DNA from: Acidobacteriota bacterium | GTDB taxonomy: Bacteria; Acidobacteriota; Terriglobia; Acidiferrales; UBA7541 | Assembly: GCA_021818865.1 (NCBI GenBank) | Contig: JAKASX010000022.1 | Coordinates: 1-42,088, forward strand | Direction: 5' to 3' | Length of the DNA stretch: 42,088 nt | Shown here: positions 23,912-31,731 of the stretch, in pieces | Layout: every line of letters starts with the position of its first letter | How positions within the stretch are numbered: position 1 is the first letter of the stretch | Translations under genes and position numbers: made by a program | Notes under the pieces: model-generated | What the model was told of the DNA's origin: nothing | Databases searched by the model: none | The model's input: only the letters and a program-made list of their open reading frames with translations

Positions 23912-24211
23912 ATGAGCGAGGAACGCCGCATCGCCAGATTGTATTACGTGAGCGGCTCGGTGCAGGGGGTGGGCTATCGCCACTGGGCGCGCCGCTCGGC
24001 CGAAGCGGTCGGCGTCGCCGGCTACGCCAAAAACCTGCGCGACGGCCGCGTGGAGGTCTACGCCATCGGAACGGCGGAAACGCTTCAGGCTTTTCGCCAA
24101 AAGCTGGAAATGGGCCCGGCGTCGGCAGCCGTTTGGGAAGTGCAGGAACAGCCGGCCGATTTCTTGCCGCGCTACGGCAATGAATTTGCCATCGAACACG
24201 AAGGCTGGTGA
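23912..24211 (+). CDS. acyP: acylphosphatase
   Basis: A 99-residue enzyme that hydrolyses acyl phosphates such as carbamoyl phosphate. The active site shows [12 protein letters not shown], with the phosphate-binding Arg, and [13 protein letters not shown], with the catalytic Asn. Length and motif spacing are normal. GAGGGAGGA precedes the ATG. Its last 30 bases overlap a longer reading of apt, but apt truly starts after it, so the two genes are adjacent by 13 bases and probably co-transcribed. Confidence 0.94.
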   Translation: MSEERRIARLYYVSGSVQGVGYRHWARRSAEAVGVAGYAKNLRDGRVEVYAIGTAETLQAFRQKLEMGPASAAVWEVQEQPADFLPRYGNEFAIEHEGW

Positions 24212-24224
24212 AAAAGGAACCGGT

Positions 24225-24746
24225 ATGGACGATTTGAAAAAATTGATTCGCGAGGTGCCGGATTACCCGAAGCCGGGCATCCTCTTTTACGATCTCACCA
24301 CGTTGTTCCAGGATCGGCGCGGCTTCCGCACGCTGATGCAGAACATGGTGGATCGCTACCGCTCGGCGAAAGTGGACGTCGTGGCCGGCATCGAAGCGCG
24401 CGGCTTCGTCATCGCGCCAGTGCTGGCGTTCGAACTTGGCGCGGGCTTCGTTCCCGTGCGCAAGCCGGGCAAGCTGCCGTGGAAAACCGCGCAAATTCGC
24501 TACCAACTGGAATACGGTTCCGACGGCCTCGAAATCCACGAGGATGCTATTCGCCCTGGCCAGCGCGTTTTGATTTGCGACGATCTGCTCGCCACCGGCG
24601 GCACGGCCCAGGCGACGGTGCATCTGGCTCGCCAGCTCGGAGGAGACATCGTCGGCGCGTGTTTCGCCGTGGAACTCACATTCCTCAACGGCCGGTCGAA
24701 ACTCGACGGCATCGACATCTTTTCGACGCTCAGCTACGACAAGTAG
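24225..24746 (+). CDS. apt: adenine phosphoribosyltransferase
   Basis: A 173-residue purine-salvage enzyme converting adenine and PRPP to AMP. ATG 24225 has AAGGA just upstream and gives the normal N-terminus [28 protein letters not shown] is the adenine-loop region, and [17 protein letters not shown] is the PRPP-binding motif. Length is typical. It lies 13 bases after acyP on the same strand and converges on rlmB. Confidence 0.95.
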   Translation: MDDLKKLIREVPDYPKPGILFYDLTTLFQDRRGFRTLMQNMVDRYRSAKVDVVAGIEARGFVIAPVLAFELGAGFVPVRKPGKLPWKTAQIRYQLEYGSDGLEIHEDAIRPGQRVLICDDLLATGGTAQATVHLARQLGGDIVGACFAVELTFLNGRSKLDGIDIFSTLSYDK

Positions 24747-24788
24747 CCGACACCGCACACGTGGGGCTCGGGAATAGGCCGCTTGCGG

Positions 24789-25571
24789 CTACCCCTCGCC
24801 GGGTTTCGGTTTGGCCGGCTTTGCCGAGGGCGATTGCCCGCCCGCCGCTTTTGCCATTCGTTGGCGCACGGCTTCGAAGAGGACCACTCCGGCGGCCACC
24901 GATACGTTGAGCGAACGCACCGGGCCGGTGGTCGGAATCGCGACCACCCAGTCGCACTGTTTCCGCGTGAGTTCGTGCAGCCCGCGGCCCTCGCCGCCCA
25001 TCACCAGCGCGATGGGTCCGGTGTAGTCCATCGCCGTGTGCGGTTTTTCGCCGCGCTCGTCGAGCCCCACGATCCAGTAGCCGGCCGATTTCAATTCTTC
25101 CATCGCGCGCGCCAGATTCTTCACGCGCGCCACGGGCAGATGCTCGATCGCGCCGGCCGAAGTCCGCGCCACAGTCTCCGTCAGTCCTGCCGCACGGCGC
25201 TCGGGAATCACTAAACCATCGGCTCCTGCGGCCAGCGCGGTGCGCACAATCGCGCCCAGATTGCGCGGGTCCTCGATGCCGTCGAGTAGAACCACCAATC
25301 CCGGCGTTTTCGCCTTTGCCAGCAGATCCTCGATTTCGAGTGGAGCTTTCGAAGCGGCCAGCGCGATCACGCCCTGATGCCGCTCGCCTTCCGCCATGCG
25401 GTCGAGTTGTTCCCGGCTTTCGAATCGCACGGGAATTCCGCGTCGGCGCGCCAGATCCACGATTTCCTGAACGCGCTCGCCGTGCAGCCCTCGCGCCACG
25501 ATCACGCGGTCGATCGGCTGACCGGAGGCAACCGCTTCGTGCACGGCATGAATTCCCATTCGTCGGACCAT
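24789..25571 (-). CDS. rlmB: 23S rRNA (guanosine-2'-O-)-methyltransferase, TrmH/SpoU family
   Basis: About 260 residues from ATG 25571, chosen because GAGGGAC lies seven bases upstream and MVRRMGIHAVHEAV is the normal start. The N-terminal substrate-binding domain (to about 75) resembles an L30e fold. The SPOUT methyltransferase domain has NLGAIVRTALAAGADG (motif 1), LVMGGEGRGLHELT (motif 2) and PTTGPVRSLNVSVAAGVVLFE (motif 3), which form the AdoMet-binding knot. The expected target is G2251 of 23S rRNA, though close paralogues modify other sites. The Pro/Lys-rich tail is probably disordered. It is last in the ispD-ispF-GluRS-domain operon, 19 bases after the preceding stop. Confidence 0.9.
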   Translation of the reverse strand: MVRRMGIHAVHEAVASGQPIDRVIVARGLHGERVQEIVDLARRRGIPVRFESREQLDRMAEGERHQGVIALAASKAPLEIEDLLAKAKTPGLVVLLDGIEDPRNLGAIVRTALAAGADGLVIPERRAAGLTETVARTSAGAIEHLPVARVKNLARAMEELKSAGYWIVGLDERGEKPHTAMDYTGPIALVMGGEGRGLHELTRKQCDWVVAIPTTGPVRSLNVSVAAGVVLFEAVRQRMAKAAGGQSPSAKPAKPKPGEG

Positions 25572-25590
25572 TCGCTGTCCCTCGCCGCGT

Positions 25591-26166
25591 TCAATCCATT
25601 TGGCTGCAGAATTCGAGCATGCGTTCGCGCGTCGGCTTGACACGGGTCGCGAAAGGCAACTCCGCGGCCCAGTCCAGCAGCAGAATCACGCGGTCCAACT
25701 CGCCGTCGCCTGCTCGCCCGGCGAGCGCCAGCCGCAGCGGGTGGCACAATTCGCGTCCGCTATACCCGCTGCGCTCGCGCACGCGGGTGAAAATCTCTTT
25801 CATCCGGTCGGAATCCACTTCCGAGCCGGAAATCACTTCGCGCCCCAATTCGCGAAGCACCGCGCGCGCCCCTGTTCGCGAAAGAACGATGGGCGCATCG
25901 GCGGAATTCAGAATTTCGCTCGCGTCGTAGTGAAAAACCAGCGAGAGCAACTCGGCGAGTTGCGTTTCGTCGTCGGCCTGCGGCCCCAGGAGCATCGCGG
26001 CGCGCTCGAGCCACGCGCGCAGCTCCGGCGTCTCCCGGTCCCCCTCGATCCTAAGCCATCCGCGCTGGCGCAGGATGCGCGCAACGTCCGACGCCGTCAA
26101 TCGCGGTGCCGGAGCGGATTCCGGATCACCGGCCGGCATGGGTTCGGGAAGGGATTCGGAAGGCAT
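25591..26166 (-). CDS. free-standing glutamyl-tRNA synthetase anticodon-binding-domain protein
   Basis: A 191-residue protein from ATG 26166 (a TTG six bases upstream is possible). It contains no HIGH or KMSKS motif and no catalytic fold. The whole length reads like the C-terminal alpha-helical cage of GluRS: ASDVARILRQRGW, RAAMLLGPQADDETQLAELLSLVFHYD, ARAVLRELGREV, MKEIFTRVRERSGYSGRELCHPLRLALAGRAGDGELDRVILLLD. The GRELCHPLRLALAGR stretch matches the GluRS K.L..PLR.ALTG element that contacts the tRNA. In Bacillus the order is ispD-ispF-gltX-cysE-cysS-mrnC-rlmB, and here this gene sits exactly where gltX would. It may bind tRNA or be a degenerate gltX remnant. The assignment is by eye and its role is unknown. 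Confidence 0.72.
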   Translation of the reverse strand: MPSESLPEPMPAGDPESAPAPRLTASDVARILRQRGWLRIEGDRETPELRAWLERAAMLLGPQADDETQLAELLSLVFHYDASEILNSADAPIVLSRTGARAVLRELGREVISGSEVDSDRMKEIFTRVRERSGYSGRELCHPLRLALAGRAGDGELDRVILLLDWAAELPFATRVKPTRERMLEFCSQMD

Positions 26167-26226
26167 CGCCAACTCATTTTACAAACAATCGTCACGCCAC
26201 CGGCAGTCGGCCGCGCCGCCGCGCCA

Positions 26227-26727
26227 TCAGCTGGCCAGCGCGGCAACGGCTTGCGCGGCGATGGCTTCGCCGCGACCCAATTCGCCCAGCCCCTCGTTCG
26301 TTTTGGCTTTCAAATTGATTCGTTCGTGGGGAATGCCTAGCGCGCGGGCGAGGGCCTGACGCATGGAGGGAAAGTGCGGCCCCAGCTTCGGCCGCTCCGC
26401 GATCACCACCGCATCAATCCAAGCGACGTGAAAACCGCGTTCGGCAAGCAGCGTCCCGGTTCGCTCGAGAAACAGCAGGCTCGATACGCCCTTCCATTTC
26501 GGATCGGTATCGGGGAAATGCGTGCCGATGTCGCCGAGTCCCGCGGCGCCCAGCAGCGCGTCGCAGATCGCATGCGCCAGCGCGTCGCCGTCGGAATGGC
26601 CCACCGGTCCGCGCTTGGCCGCAAGCTCGACGCCGCCGAGGATCAGCTTCCGCCCTGGCTCCAGTCGATGCAGGTCGTAACCGATGCCTATGCGGCAGAT
26701 CGGCTCGGGCCGGGCCGCGTCGCTCAC
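26227..26727 (-). CDS. ispF: 2-C-methyl-D-erythritol 2,4-cyclodiphosphate synthase
   Basis: A 166-residue enzyme of the MEP isoprenoid pathway, forming the cyclodiphosphate from CDP-ME 2-phosphate. GIGYDLHRL supplies the metal-binding Asp and His, GHSDGDALAHAICDALLGAAGLGDIGTHFPDTD is the conserved active-site stretch, and the end reads INLKAKTNEGLGELGRGEAIAAQAV. The start is GTG 26727, overlapping the ispD stop in GTGA, so translation is coupled. It follows ispD, as in many bacteria. The next two genes down are the GluRS-like domain and rlmB. Confidence 0.96.
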   Translation of the reverse strand: MSDAARPEPICRIGIGYDLHRLEPGRKLILGGVELAAKRGPVGHSDGDALAHAICDALLGAAGLGDIGTHFPDTDPKWKGVSSLLFLERTGTLLAERGFHVAWIDAVVIAERPKLGPHFPSMRQALARALGIPHERINLKAKTNEGLGELGRGEAIAAQAVAALAS

Positions 26728-27440
26728 GGTGAGCTGCGCTCCTGCTGCAGGTAAAATTGCGCCAGTTCTAAATCCGCCGGCCGCGTGATCTTGATGTTGC
26801 GCTCCGATCCCAGCACCACGTGGACTTCATGGCCCAGGCGCTCGACGAGCGCCGCTTCGTCGGAAGCCGTCATGCCGTCCGCTTCGGCGCGCGCGTAGGC
26901 GTCGCGCAGCAGGCGAGTGGCGAAGACTTGGGGCGTTTGCGCCAGAACGATCCGCTCGCGCGGAATCGTCGCCGTGATCAGTGCCGTATCTTCCGGCAAG
27001 CCCGTGCGCTTCACTTCTTTTACCGTATCGATCGCCGGAATACCGGCAATCGCTGCGCCGCAGACCTGCGCTTCGGCCACCACACGCTCGATCATTTCCC
27101 GCGTCACCAGCGGCCGCACCGCGTCGTGCACCACCACAAGTTCCACGTCCTCGTCAACCGCCTGGAGCGCGCGTCCCACCGATTCCTGCCGCGTTTCGCC
27201 GCCGGCCACCACACGCACCGGCCGGCCCAGCGATTCGCCGCCCAGCTGTTCGCGCAGCGCGGCAACATGTTCTTCGGGCGATGCAATCCAGAATTCGGTC
27301 AGCATCGGGCTGGCCGCCAGGCGGCGCAGCGTCAGAAACAGAATGGGAACGCCGTCCAGTTCGAGGAACTGTTTCGGCGTGCCCAAACCCATCCGCGTGC
27401 CCATTCCGGCCGCGGCGACGATGGCTGCGATCCGATTCAT
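26724..27440 (-). CDS. ispD: 2-C-methyl-D-erythritol 4-phosphate cytidylyltransferase
   Basis: A 238-residue enzyme making CDP-methylerythritol in the MEP pathway. MNRIAAIVAAAGMGTRMG is the CTP-binding start and fixes ATG 27440, with GTPKQFLELDG after it; longer frames add only an unrelated leader. Further landmarks are VHDAVRPLVTREMIERVV, IPAIDTVKEV, TPQVFATRLL and ASDEAALVERLGHEV, all in the family order. It is the first gene of a four-gene minus-strand operon and is divergent from maf across about 200 bases. Confidence 0.96.
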   Translation of the reverse strand: MNRIAAIVAAAGMGTRMGLGTPKQFLELDGVPILFLTLRRLAASPMLTEFWIASPEEHVAALREQLGGESLGRPVRVVAGGETRQESVGRALQAVDEDVELVVVHDAVRPLVTREMIERVVAEAQVCGAAIAGIPAIDTVKEVKRTGLPEDTALITATIPRERIVLAQTPQVFATRLLRDAYARAEADGMTASDEAALVERLGHEVHVVLGSERNIKITRPADLELAQFYLQQERSSP

Positions 27441-27588
27441 CAGGGGTCGAAAAGTGTACTCCATCCGCCTGGCGAATGGAAACTTTCCGCTTCCCATATT
27501 CCATGCGACGCGTCGTTTACAGCTGACCGCACGGCACCCTTACAAGCGGTCCATTTTATCGCGTTCGCGGGGCGGCGGCCGGGCCGGA

Positions 27589-27597
27589 TGTTAAAAT
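27589..27597 (+). promoter_or_regulatory. possible extended -10 element before maf
   Basis: TGT-TAAAAT (27589-27597) matches the extended -10 pattern and lies about 42 bases before the maf ATG. It has no clear -35 box. The acylphosphatase gene has a like element. Confidence 0.35.
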
Positions 27598-27638
27598 CTC
27601 CGCTTGTTCTTTTTCGCAGCGAGGGTCATTTCCCGACG

Positions 27639-28226
27639 ATGAGGCTTGTGCTCGCTTCCGCTTCCCCACGCCGCGCGGCCATTCTGGAAAATGCCGGTTT
27701 CCGCTTCGAGCGGCGCGCGGTGGAAATCGACGAAACCCCGCTTCCGGGCGAATCCGCCGAGGCGTGCGTTCTGCGGCTTGCCGCGGAAAAAGCGCGCCGT
27801 GCCGCGGAGGGAATCGAAGGCCCGGCTTTCGTGATTGGCGCCGATACGCTCGTCGTGCTGGACGGCGAGCCGATGGGTAAGCCCGTTTCGGCCGAGGATG
27901 CCCGGCGCATGCTGAGGCGCCTTTCCGGCCACCTGCACCAGGTGCTCACCGGCGTGGCCCTTTTACGACTGCCCGACGCGGAATTGCGCCAGGCGGTCGA
28001 AACCACCGCCGTGACATTCGCCGCGCTCACCGAGCGGGAAATCGAATCCTACGTTGCCACGGGCGAGCCGATGGATAAGGCTGGCGCTTACGGAATTCAG
28101 GAACGCGGCGGATGTTTCGTCACTCGGATCGAGGGCTGCTACTTCAACGTGGTGGGGTTGCCGCTCGCACGGCTCTGCCGGATGCTGCGGGATTCGGGGT
28201 GGGAACAGGAACCGCCTCAGGCCTGA
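27639..28226 (+). CDS. maf: Maf-family nucleoside triphosphate pyrophosphatase
   Basis: A 195-residue house-cleaning nucleotide pyrophosphatase, probably acting on dTTP/UTP or modified nucleotides. LVLASASPRRAAILENAGF is the Maf signature, FVIGADTLVVLDGEPMGKPVSAEDARRML the catalytic region with the Asp residue, and TGEPMDKAGAYGIQERGGCFVTRIEGCYFNVVGLPL the conserved end. Subtype (YhdE or YceF) is not decided. ATG 27639 matches the family start; an open frame running upstream to 26820 is antisense to ispD and is rejected. The gene converges on tatA. Confidence 0.95.
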   Translation: MRLVLASASPRRAAILENAGFRFERRAVEIDETPLPGESAEACVLRLAAEKARRAAEGIEGPAFVIGADTLVVLDGEPMGKPVSAEDARRMLRRLSGHLHQVLTGVALLRLPDAELRQAVETTAVTFAALTEREIESYVATGEPMDKAGAYGIQERGGCFVTRIEGCYFNVVGLPLARLCRMLRDSGWEQEPPQA

Positions 28227-28257
28227 AACGGTCTGGGAAACGCTCAGTCTTTTGCGC

Positions 28258-28461
28258 CTATTTCTTTTCCTGAGCGGTTTGGCTGGTGGTGTGTGTTTCG
28301 GCCGGTGGCGCTGGCGGAGCTGGCGTGTCGCGCATTCCTTCCTTGAATTCGCGGACGCCCTGCCCAAGGCCGCGCATCATCTCGGGGATTTTCTTCCCGC
28401 CGAACAGGAGAACGATGATCAGCAGCACAAGGAGAATATGGATCGGGCTGATATCTCCCAT
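28258..28461 (-). CDS. tatA: twin-arginine translocase subunit TatA/TatE
   Basis: A 67-residue inner-membrane protein forming the variable pore part of the Tat export system. One membrane helix (ISPIHILLVLLIIVLLFGGKKIP) is followed by the FGGKKIPEM hinge, the amphipathic helix (MMRGLGQGVREFKEGMRD) and an Ala/Pro/Thr tail ending in Lys residues. GGGAGG precedes ATG 28461. It lies 43 bases after selB on the same strand. tatB and tatC are not in the window. Tat exports folded, often cofactor-bearing enzymes, so a link to selenoenzymes such as formate dehydrogenase is conceivable. Confidence 0.94.
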   Translation of the reverse strand: MGDISPIHILLVLLIIVLLFGGKKIPEMMRGLGQGVREFKEGMRDTPAPPAPPAETHTTSQTAQEKK

Positions 28462-28504
28462 GAAATGCCTCCCGGCGCCGGCCAGACTCGGCCCGGCGTC
28501 GCAC

Positions 28505-30403
28505 TTAAAGTATAACCCTCTCGTCGCCCGCGCGTCGAGTCGCCTGTTCCCGATCCAGAAATTCGAGTAACGGGATGGCGTATTTGCGGCTGACGCCGGC
28601 CAGTTCCTTGAAACTCGCCACGGAAATCCGCTCCCCTTGCCGCTTTTTATATTCAGCGAGCAGTTCCCGCAGGCGAACGATCGCCGCGCGGTGAAACACC
28701 AAGTCCTCGCTGACTTTCACCAGAATTCCTTCGCGCAGCAGCAATTGGAGCAGCTTCCGTGCCCGCTGCGGGTCCACTGGCAGACGCGAAACCAATTCTT
28801 CGAGCCGCGGTGCCGTTAGGCCCGCCGTTTCGAACGCGCGTTCCAGCAATTCCCGCGCGCGCTGCTCTTCCGCCGTCAAAACGATCTTGCGCCCCGCGCG
28901 CCGCACCGTATCCGCTTGCACTTCAGCCTCGCCGCGCGAGACCAGTTCCTCCAGCGCGGCTGGAAAAATCTCCGCTCGAAGATGGCGCGCCGCGCGCGCC
29001 CGCAATTCCTCCTTCGGAATACCGGCAACCAGCGGGTTCGTTCGGTGAAAGGCGTCGAGCGCCGCAAGCATCCGCGCGGTGCAAGCGGCAAAATTTTCCG
29101 CCGAACAAAGGACCCAGGGTTCTCGGCTCACAATCTTCAGCCGGCCCGCGCGTTCGAGCGCTTCGGCTGAGGCGCGAATCTCCGCTTCGCTCCACGCCGT
29201 TCGCGCCACGACCTCCGCGAGGCCCAATCCGCGCGGCTCGGCGGCGGCAAGGGCCGCGAGGGAATCCTCGCGGTTTCCCGCTTCGAGCGTTCGCAGCAGC
29301 GATAGCGCCGCTGCGTCGTTCGCGCGATGCCGCGGAGCCAGTCCGTCGAGCACCACGCCGCCACCAATGGTCGTCACGGGAGAAAACTGCCTCAGGATGA
29401 ACCGGTCGCCGGCCAGAACCAGCGCCGGCTCGCGCAGGCGCAATTGCGCGAGGCCCGATTCGCCGGGAGGGATCGCAGCCCCTTCGAGCGTCACCACCTC
29501 CGCCACCGTTTCCGCCGTTCCCTGGTGAAAATGCACCAAGGCACGGTTCTTGAGCGGACGGGCAGTTCCGAGCAATTGGATTCTTGCGTCAATCTGGCGA
29601 GTCGGATGAAAGCGCCCGGGACTGGTCAGCGCCACCCCGCGTCGCACGTCCGCCAGTTCCACGCCGGCCAGATTGAGCGCAGTGCGTTGGCCCGCGCACG
29701 CCTGTTCCACATCGTGCCCGGCCGATTGCACGCCACGCACGCGCACCGGTCGCCCTGCGGGAAAAAGTTCCAGTTCGTCGCCGGCCTTCACCTTCCCGGA
29801 AACCAGCGTTCCGGTCACCACCGTTCCGAATCCCTTCACCGCAAACGCACGATCCACCGGCAGTCGGCAGTGGCGGGAATCGTCGCGTCCCGCTGTTACG
29901 TTGGCCGCCGCGAGCAGGCTCGCGCGCAGCGCTTCGATCCCCACGCCGGTTCGCGCGCTCACCGGCAGAATCGGCGCGCCGTCGAGGAACGATCCCCGAA
30001 CGAATTCCTCCACTTCCAGCCGAACCAGCTCCAGCGTTTCCTCGTCTACGAGGTCGGCTTTTGTCAGCGCGATGATGCCCCGCGAGATGCCCAGCAGACG
30101 GCAAATTTCGAAATGCTCCCGCGTCTGAGGCTTGATGGATTCGTCGGCGGCGATCACCAGCAGCACCAGGTCTATGCCCGCCGCGCCCGCGAGCATGTTC
30201 CGCACGAACCGCTCGTGACCGGGCACGTCCACAAAGCCCAGGCGCACGCCGCCGCTTTCGAGAAACGCGAACCCCAAGTCAATCGTGATTCCGCGCCGCT
30301 TCTCCTCTTCCAAACGGTCCGGATGCGTACCCGTCAGCGCCTCGACCAGCGCTGATTTGCCATGGTCAATGTGTCCAGCGGTGCCGATAATGACGTTTTT
30401 CAT
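28505..30403 (-). CDS. selB: selenocysteine-specific translation elongation factor
   Basis: A 632-residue EF-Tu-like factor that carries Sec-tRNA to UGA codons by binding a SECIS hairpin. G1 is [20 protein letters not shown]3 [13 protein letters not shown] and G4 TKAD (in [13 protein letters not shown]). Domains 2 and 3 follow, then a long C-terminal region of winged-helix repeats (for example [18 protein letters not shown] and [25 protein letters not shown]) that binds the SECIS RNA. Length is normal. It implies selA, selC, selD and at least one selenoprotein elsewhere; none was found here. ATG 30403 has no clear Shine-Dalgarno sequence. It lies between pyrF and tatA. Confidence 0.96.
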   Translation of the reverse strand: MKNVIIGTAGHIDHGKSALVEALTGTHPDRLEEEKRRGITIDLGFAFLESGGVRLGFVDVPGHERFVRNMLAGAAGIDLVLLVIAADESIKPQTREHFEICRLLGISRGIIALTKADLVDEETLELVRLEVEEFVRGSFLDGAPILPVSARTGVGIEALRASLLAAANVTAGRDDSRHCRLPVDRAFAVKGFGTVVTGTLVSGKVKAGDELELFPAGRPVRVRGVQSAGHDVEQACAGQRTALNLAGVELADVRRGVALTSPGRFHPTRQIDARIQLLGTARPLKNRALVHFHQGTAETVAEVVTLEGAAIPPGESGLAQLRLREPALVLAGDRFILRQFSPVTTIGGGVVLDGLAPRHRANDAAALSLLRTLEAGNREDSLAALAAAEPRGLGLAEVVARTAWSEAEIRASAEALERAGRLKIVSREPWVLCSAENFAACTARMLAALDAFHRTNPLVAGIPKEELRARAARHLRAEIFPAALEELVSRGEAEVQADTVRRAGRKIVLTAEEQRARELLERAFETAGLTAPRLEELVSRLPVDPQRARKLLQLLLREGILVKVSEDLVFHRAAIVRLRELLAEYKKRQGERISVASFKELAGVSRKYAIPLLEFLDREQATRRAGDERVIL

Positions 30404-30448
30404 GAAATAAGGGAACTGGGCCGCTCGCCATGAGCCGGCCCCGCGCCT

Positions 30449-31234
30449 TCAGGCCTTCGGATCCGCGCTTTCGCCCCGCGCCCCAAGCGCCTGGCCGATT
30501 TCCGCAACGATGGCCGCCGCCGCGGCAGCCGGCGACGGGGCTCCGGTGATCGGCCGGCCCACAACCAGGTAATCCGCGCCGGCTCGAATTGCTTCGCCCG
30601 GGGTGGCGACCCTTACCTGGTCCTGCAAGCCAGCCGACGCCGGCCGAATCCCCGGCACAACGAGCTGAAAACCAGCGCCCGTGGCGCGCCGGATCGCGCG
30701 CACCTCGCGCGCCGAAGCCACCACTCCATCCACGCCCGCCTGCCGCGCGAGCTTCGCCAGGCGTAAAGCGTTCGGCTCCGGCTTGCCCGCGAGGCCGATG
30801 CGGCGCAAGCTCCGCTCGTCGTGGCTTGTGAGGATGGTCACGGCCAGAATCTGCGGTCGCGCCTTGCGCGCGCCAATCGCCTCGACCGCCGCCCGCATGG
30901 CTTCGTACCCCGCCAGCGCGTGCAAATCGAGGAAACGTACGCCGGCCAGATTCGCCGCCGCGGACACCGCTCCGGCCACCGTGTTGGGGATATCGTGGAA
31001 TTTCAGGTCGAGAAAGATGCCGCCGTACCGCGCCAATTTATCCAGCGCCCGCGGCCCTTCGGCGGTAAAAAGCTGGCTGCCAATCTTGAAATGGCCCGCG
31101 AGCGATTCCAGTTGCCGGGCCATTGCCAAAGCCGGCCCAAGCTCCGGGTAATCAAGGGCAACGATCAGTCTCTCGCTTGCGCGTTGAGCCAAGGGGCGGT
31201 CGGCAGCTTCAGAAGTTCGATCTGCACCCGGCAA
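30449..31234 (-). CDS. pyrF: orotidine-5'-phosphate decarboxylase
   Basis: A 230-261-residue enzyme for the last step of UMP synthesis. The catalytic Asp-x-Lys-x2-Asp array is FLDLKFHDIPNTV; LIVALDYPELG is the conserved start and VVGRPITGAPSPAAAAAAIV the phosphate-binding end. The start is unclear: TTG 31234 (AAGG five bases upstream) overlaps the rlpA end by about 70 bases, and TTG 31192 by about 28. Both are rare codons, so coupling to rlpA translation is likely. It is downstream of rlpA and pyrD, and selB follows after 45 bases. Confidence 0.93.
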   Translation of the reverse strand: MPGADRTSEAADRPLAQRASERLIVALDYPELGPALAMARQLESLAGHFKIGSQLFTAEGPRALDKLARYGGIFLDLKFHDIPNTVAGAVSAAANLAGVRFLDLHALAGYEAMRAAVEAIGARKARPQILAVTILTSHDERSLRRIGLAGKPEPNALRLAKLARQAGVDGVVASAREVRAIRRATGAGFQLVVPGIRPASAGLQDQVRVATPGEAIRAGADYLVVGRPITGAPSPAAAAAAIVAEIGQALGARGESADPKA

Positions 31235-31668
31235 ACGCCTTGCTCGGCGAACCCGAGAAGCCGGGCGACTTCATAGGATACGTCCAAACCGCGCCCAGGA
31301 ACAAAGGGTCCGCGGTCGTTGATTGTCACCACCGTGCTCTTGCCGGTTTTCGGGTTCGAAACCCGCACCACCGAACCCAAGGGCAGGCTACGATGCGCGG
31401 CTGTTAGGCCGTACATGTTGAAGGCGCCCCCGCTCGCGGTCTGCTGCCCATTGAAAGCCGACCCGTACCACGTGGCCACGGCGCTCCAGCATTCGTTCGG
31501 CTGTGGCTTGGCGGGCGTTTGGCTGCCCAGATTCAGCCGGCAAACCTGCTTTCCCACTGGCGGTAGAAGCGAATCGGGACCCCGGACCGGCCTTGGCACT
31601 CCCAGCAGACACAACGCCGCGCAGCCGAAAAAAGATATCTTCTTGCGTCCGAGGGCCAGTTTTCTCAT
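31165..31668 (-). CDS. rlpA: RlpA-like septal ring lytic transglycosylase
   Basis: A 167-residue exported protein with a signal peptide (KKISFFGCAALCLLGVPRPVRG) and a double-psi beta-barrel domain. The RlpA pattern is clear: ATWYGSAFNGQQTASGGAFNM, LTAAHRSLPLGSVVRV, STVVTINDRGPFVPGRGLDVS. In other bacteria RlpA cleaves denuded peptidoglycan and helps daughter-cell separation. The C-terminal SPOR domain of the long RlpA forms is absent. Position is unusual: it is lodged between pyrD and pyrF, whose coding region overlaps its end. A strong promoter lies just upstream (31698-31726). Confidence 0.9.
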   Translation of the reverse strand: MRKLALGRKKISFFGCAALCLLGVPRPVRGPDSLLPPVGKQVCRLNLGSQTPAKPQPNECWSAVATWYGSAFNGQQTASGGAFNMYGLTAAHRSLPLGSVVRVSNPKTGKSTVVTINDRGPFVPGRGLDVSYEVARLLGFAEQGVCRVQIELLKLPTAPWLNAQARD

Positions 31669-31697
31669 AACGGCTGTCGTACAGCGGGTATGAGAAA

Positions 31698-31726
31698 ATT
31701 ATAAGGGACCAGGGAGGGGGAGGCAA
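31698..31726 (-). promoter_or_regulatory. sigma70-like promoter of the rlpA-pyrF-selB-tatA operon
   Basis: On the minus strand TTGCCT (31726-31721), a 17-base spacer and a perfect TATAAT (31703-31698) lie 30 bases upstream of the rlpA ATG. It sits just beyond the pyrD stop, so the downstream genes can be expressed independently of pyrD. Confidence 0.6.
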
Positions 31727-31731
31727 ACGAT

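Noticed and set aside
26820-27638. Upstream extension of the maf frame
   Set aside because: It is antisense to ispD; the Maf signature starts at ATG 27639.
28505-30403. In-frame TGA selenocysteine candidates in the window, prompted by selB
   Set aside because: All recognised genes read through to normal C-termini without an internal TGA.
31351-31365. CGGGTTCGAAACCCG, which looks like a tRNA T-arm
   Set aside because: It lies inside the conserved part of rlpA (VSNPKTG) and no acceptor, D- or anticodon arm fits around it.
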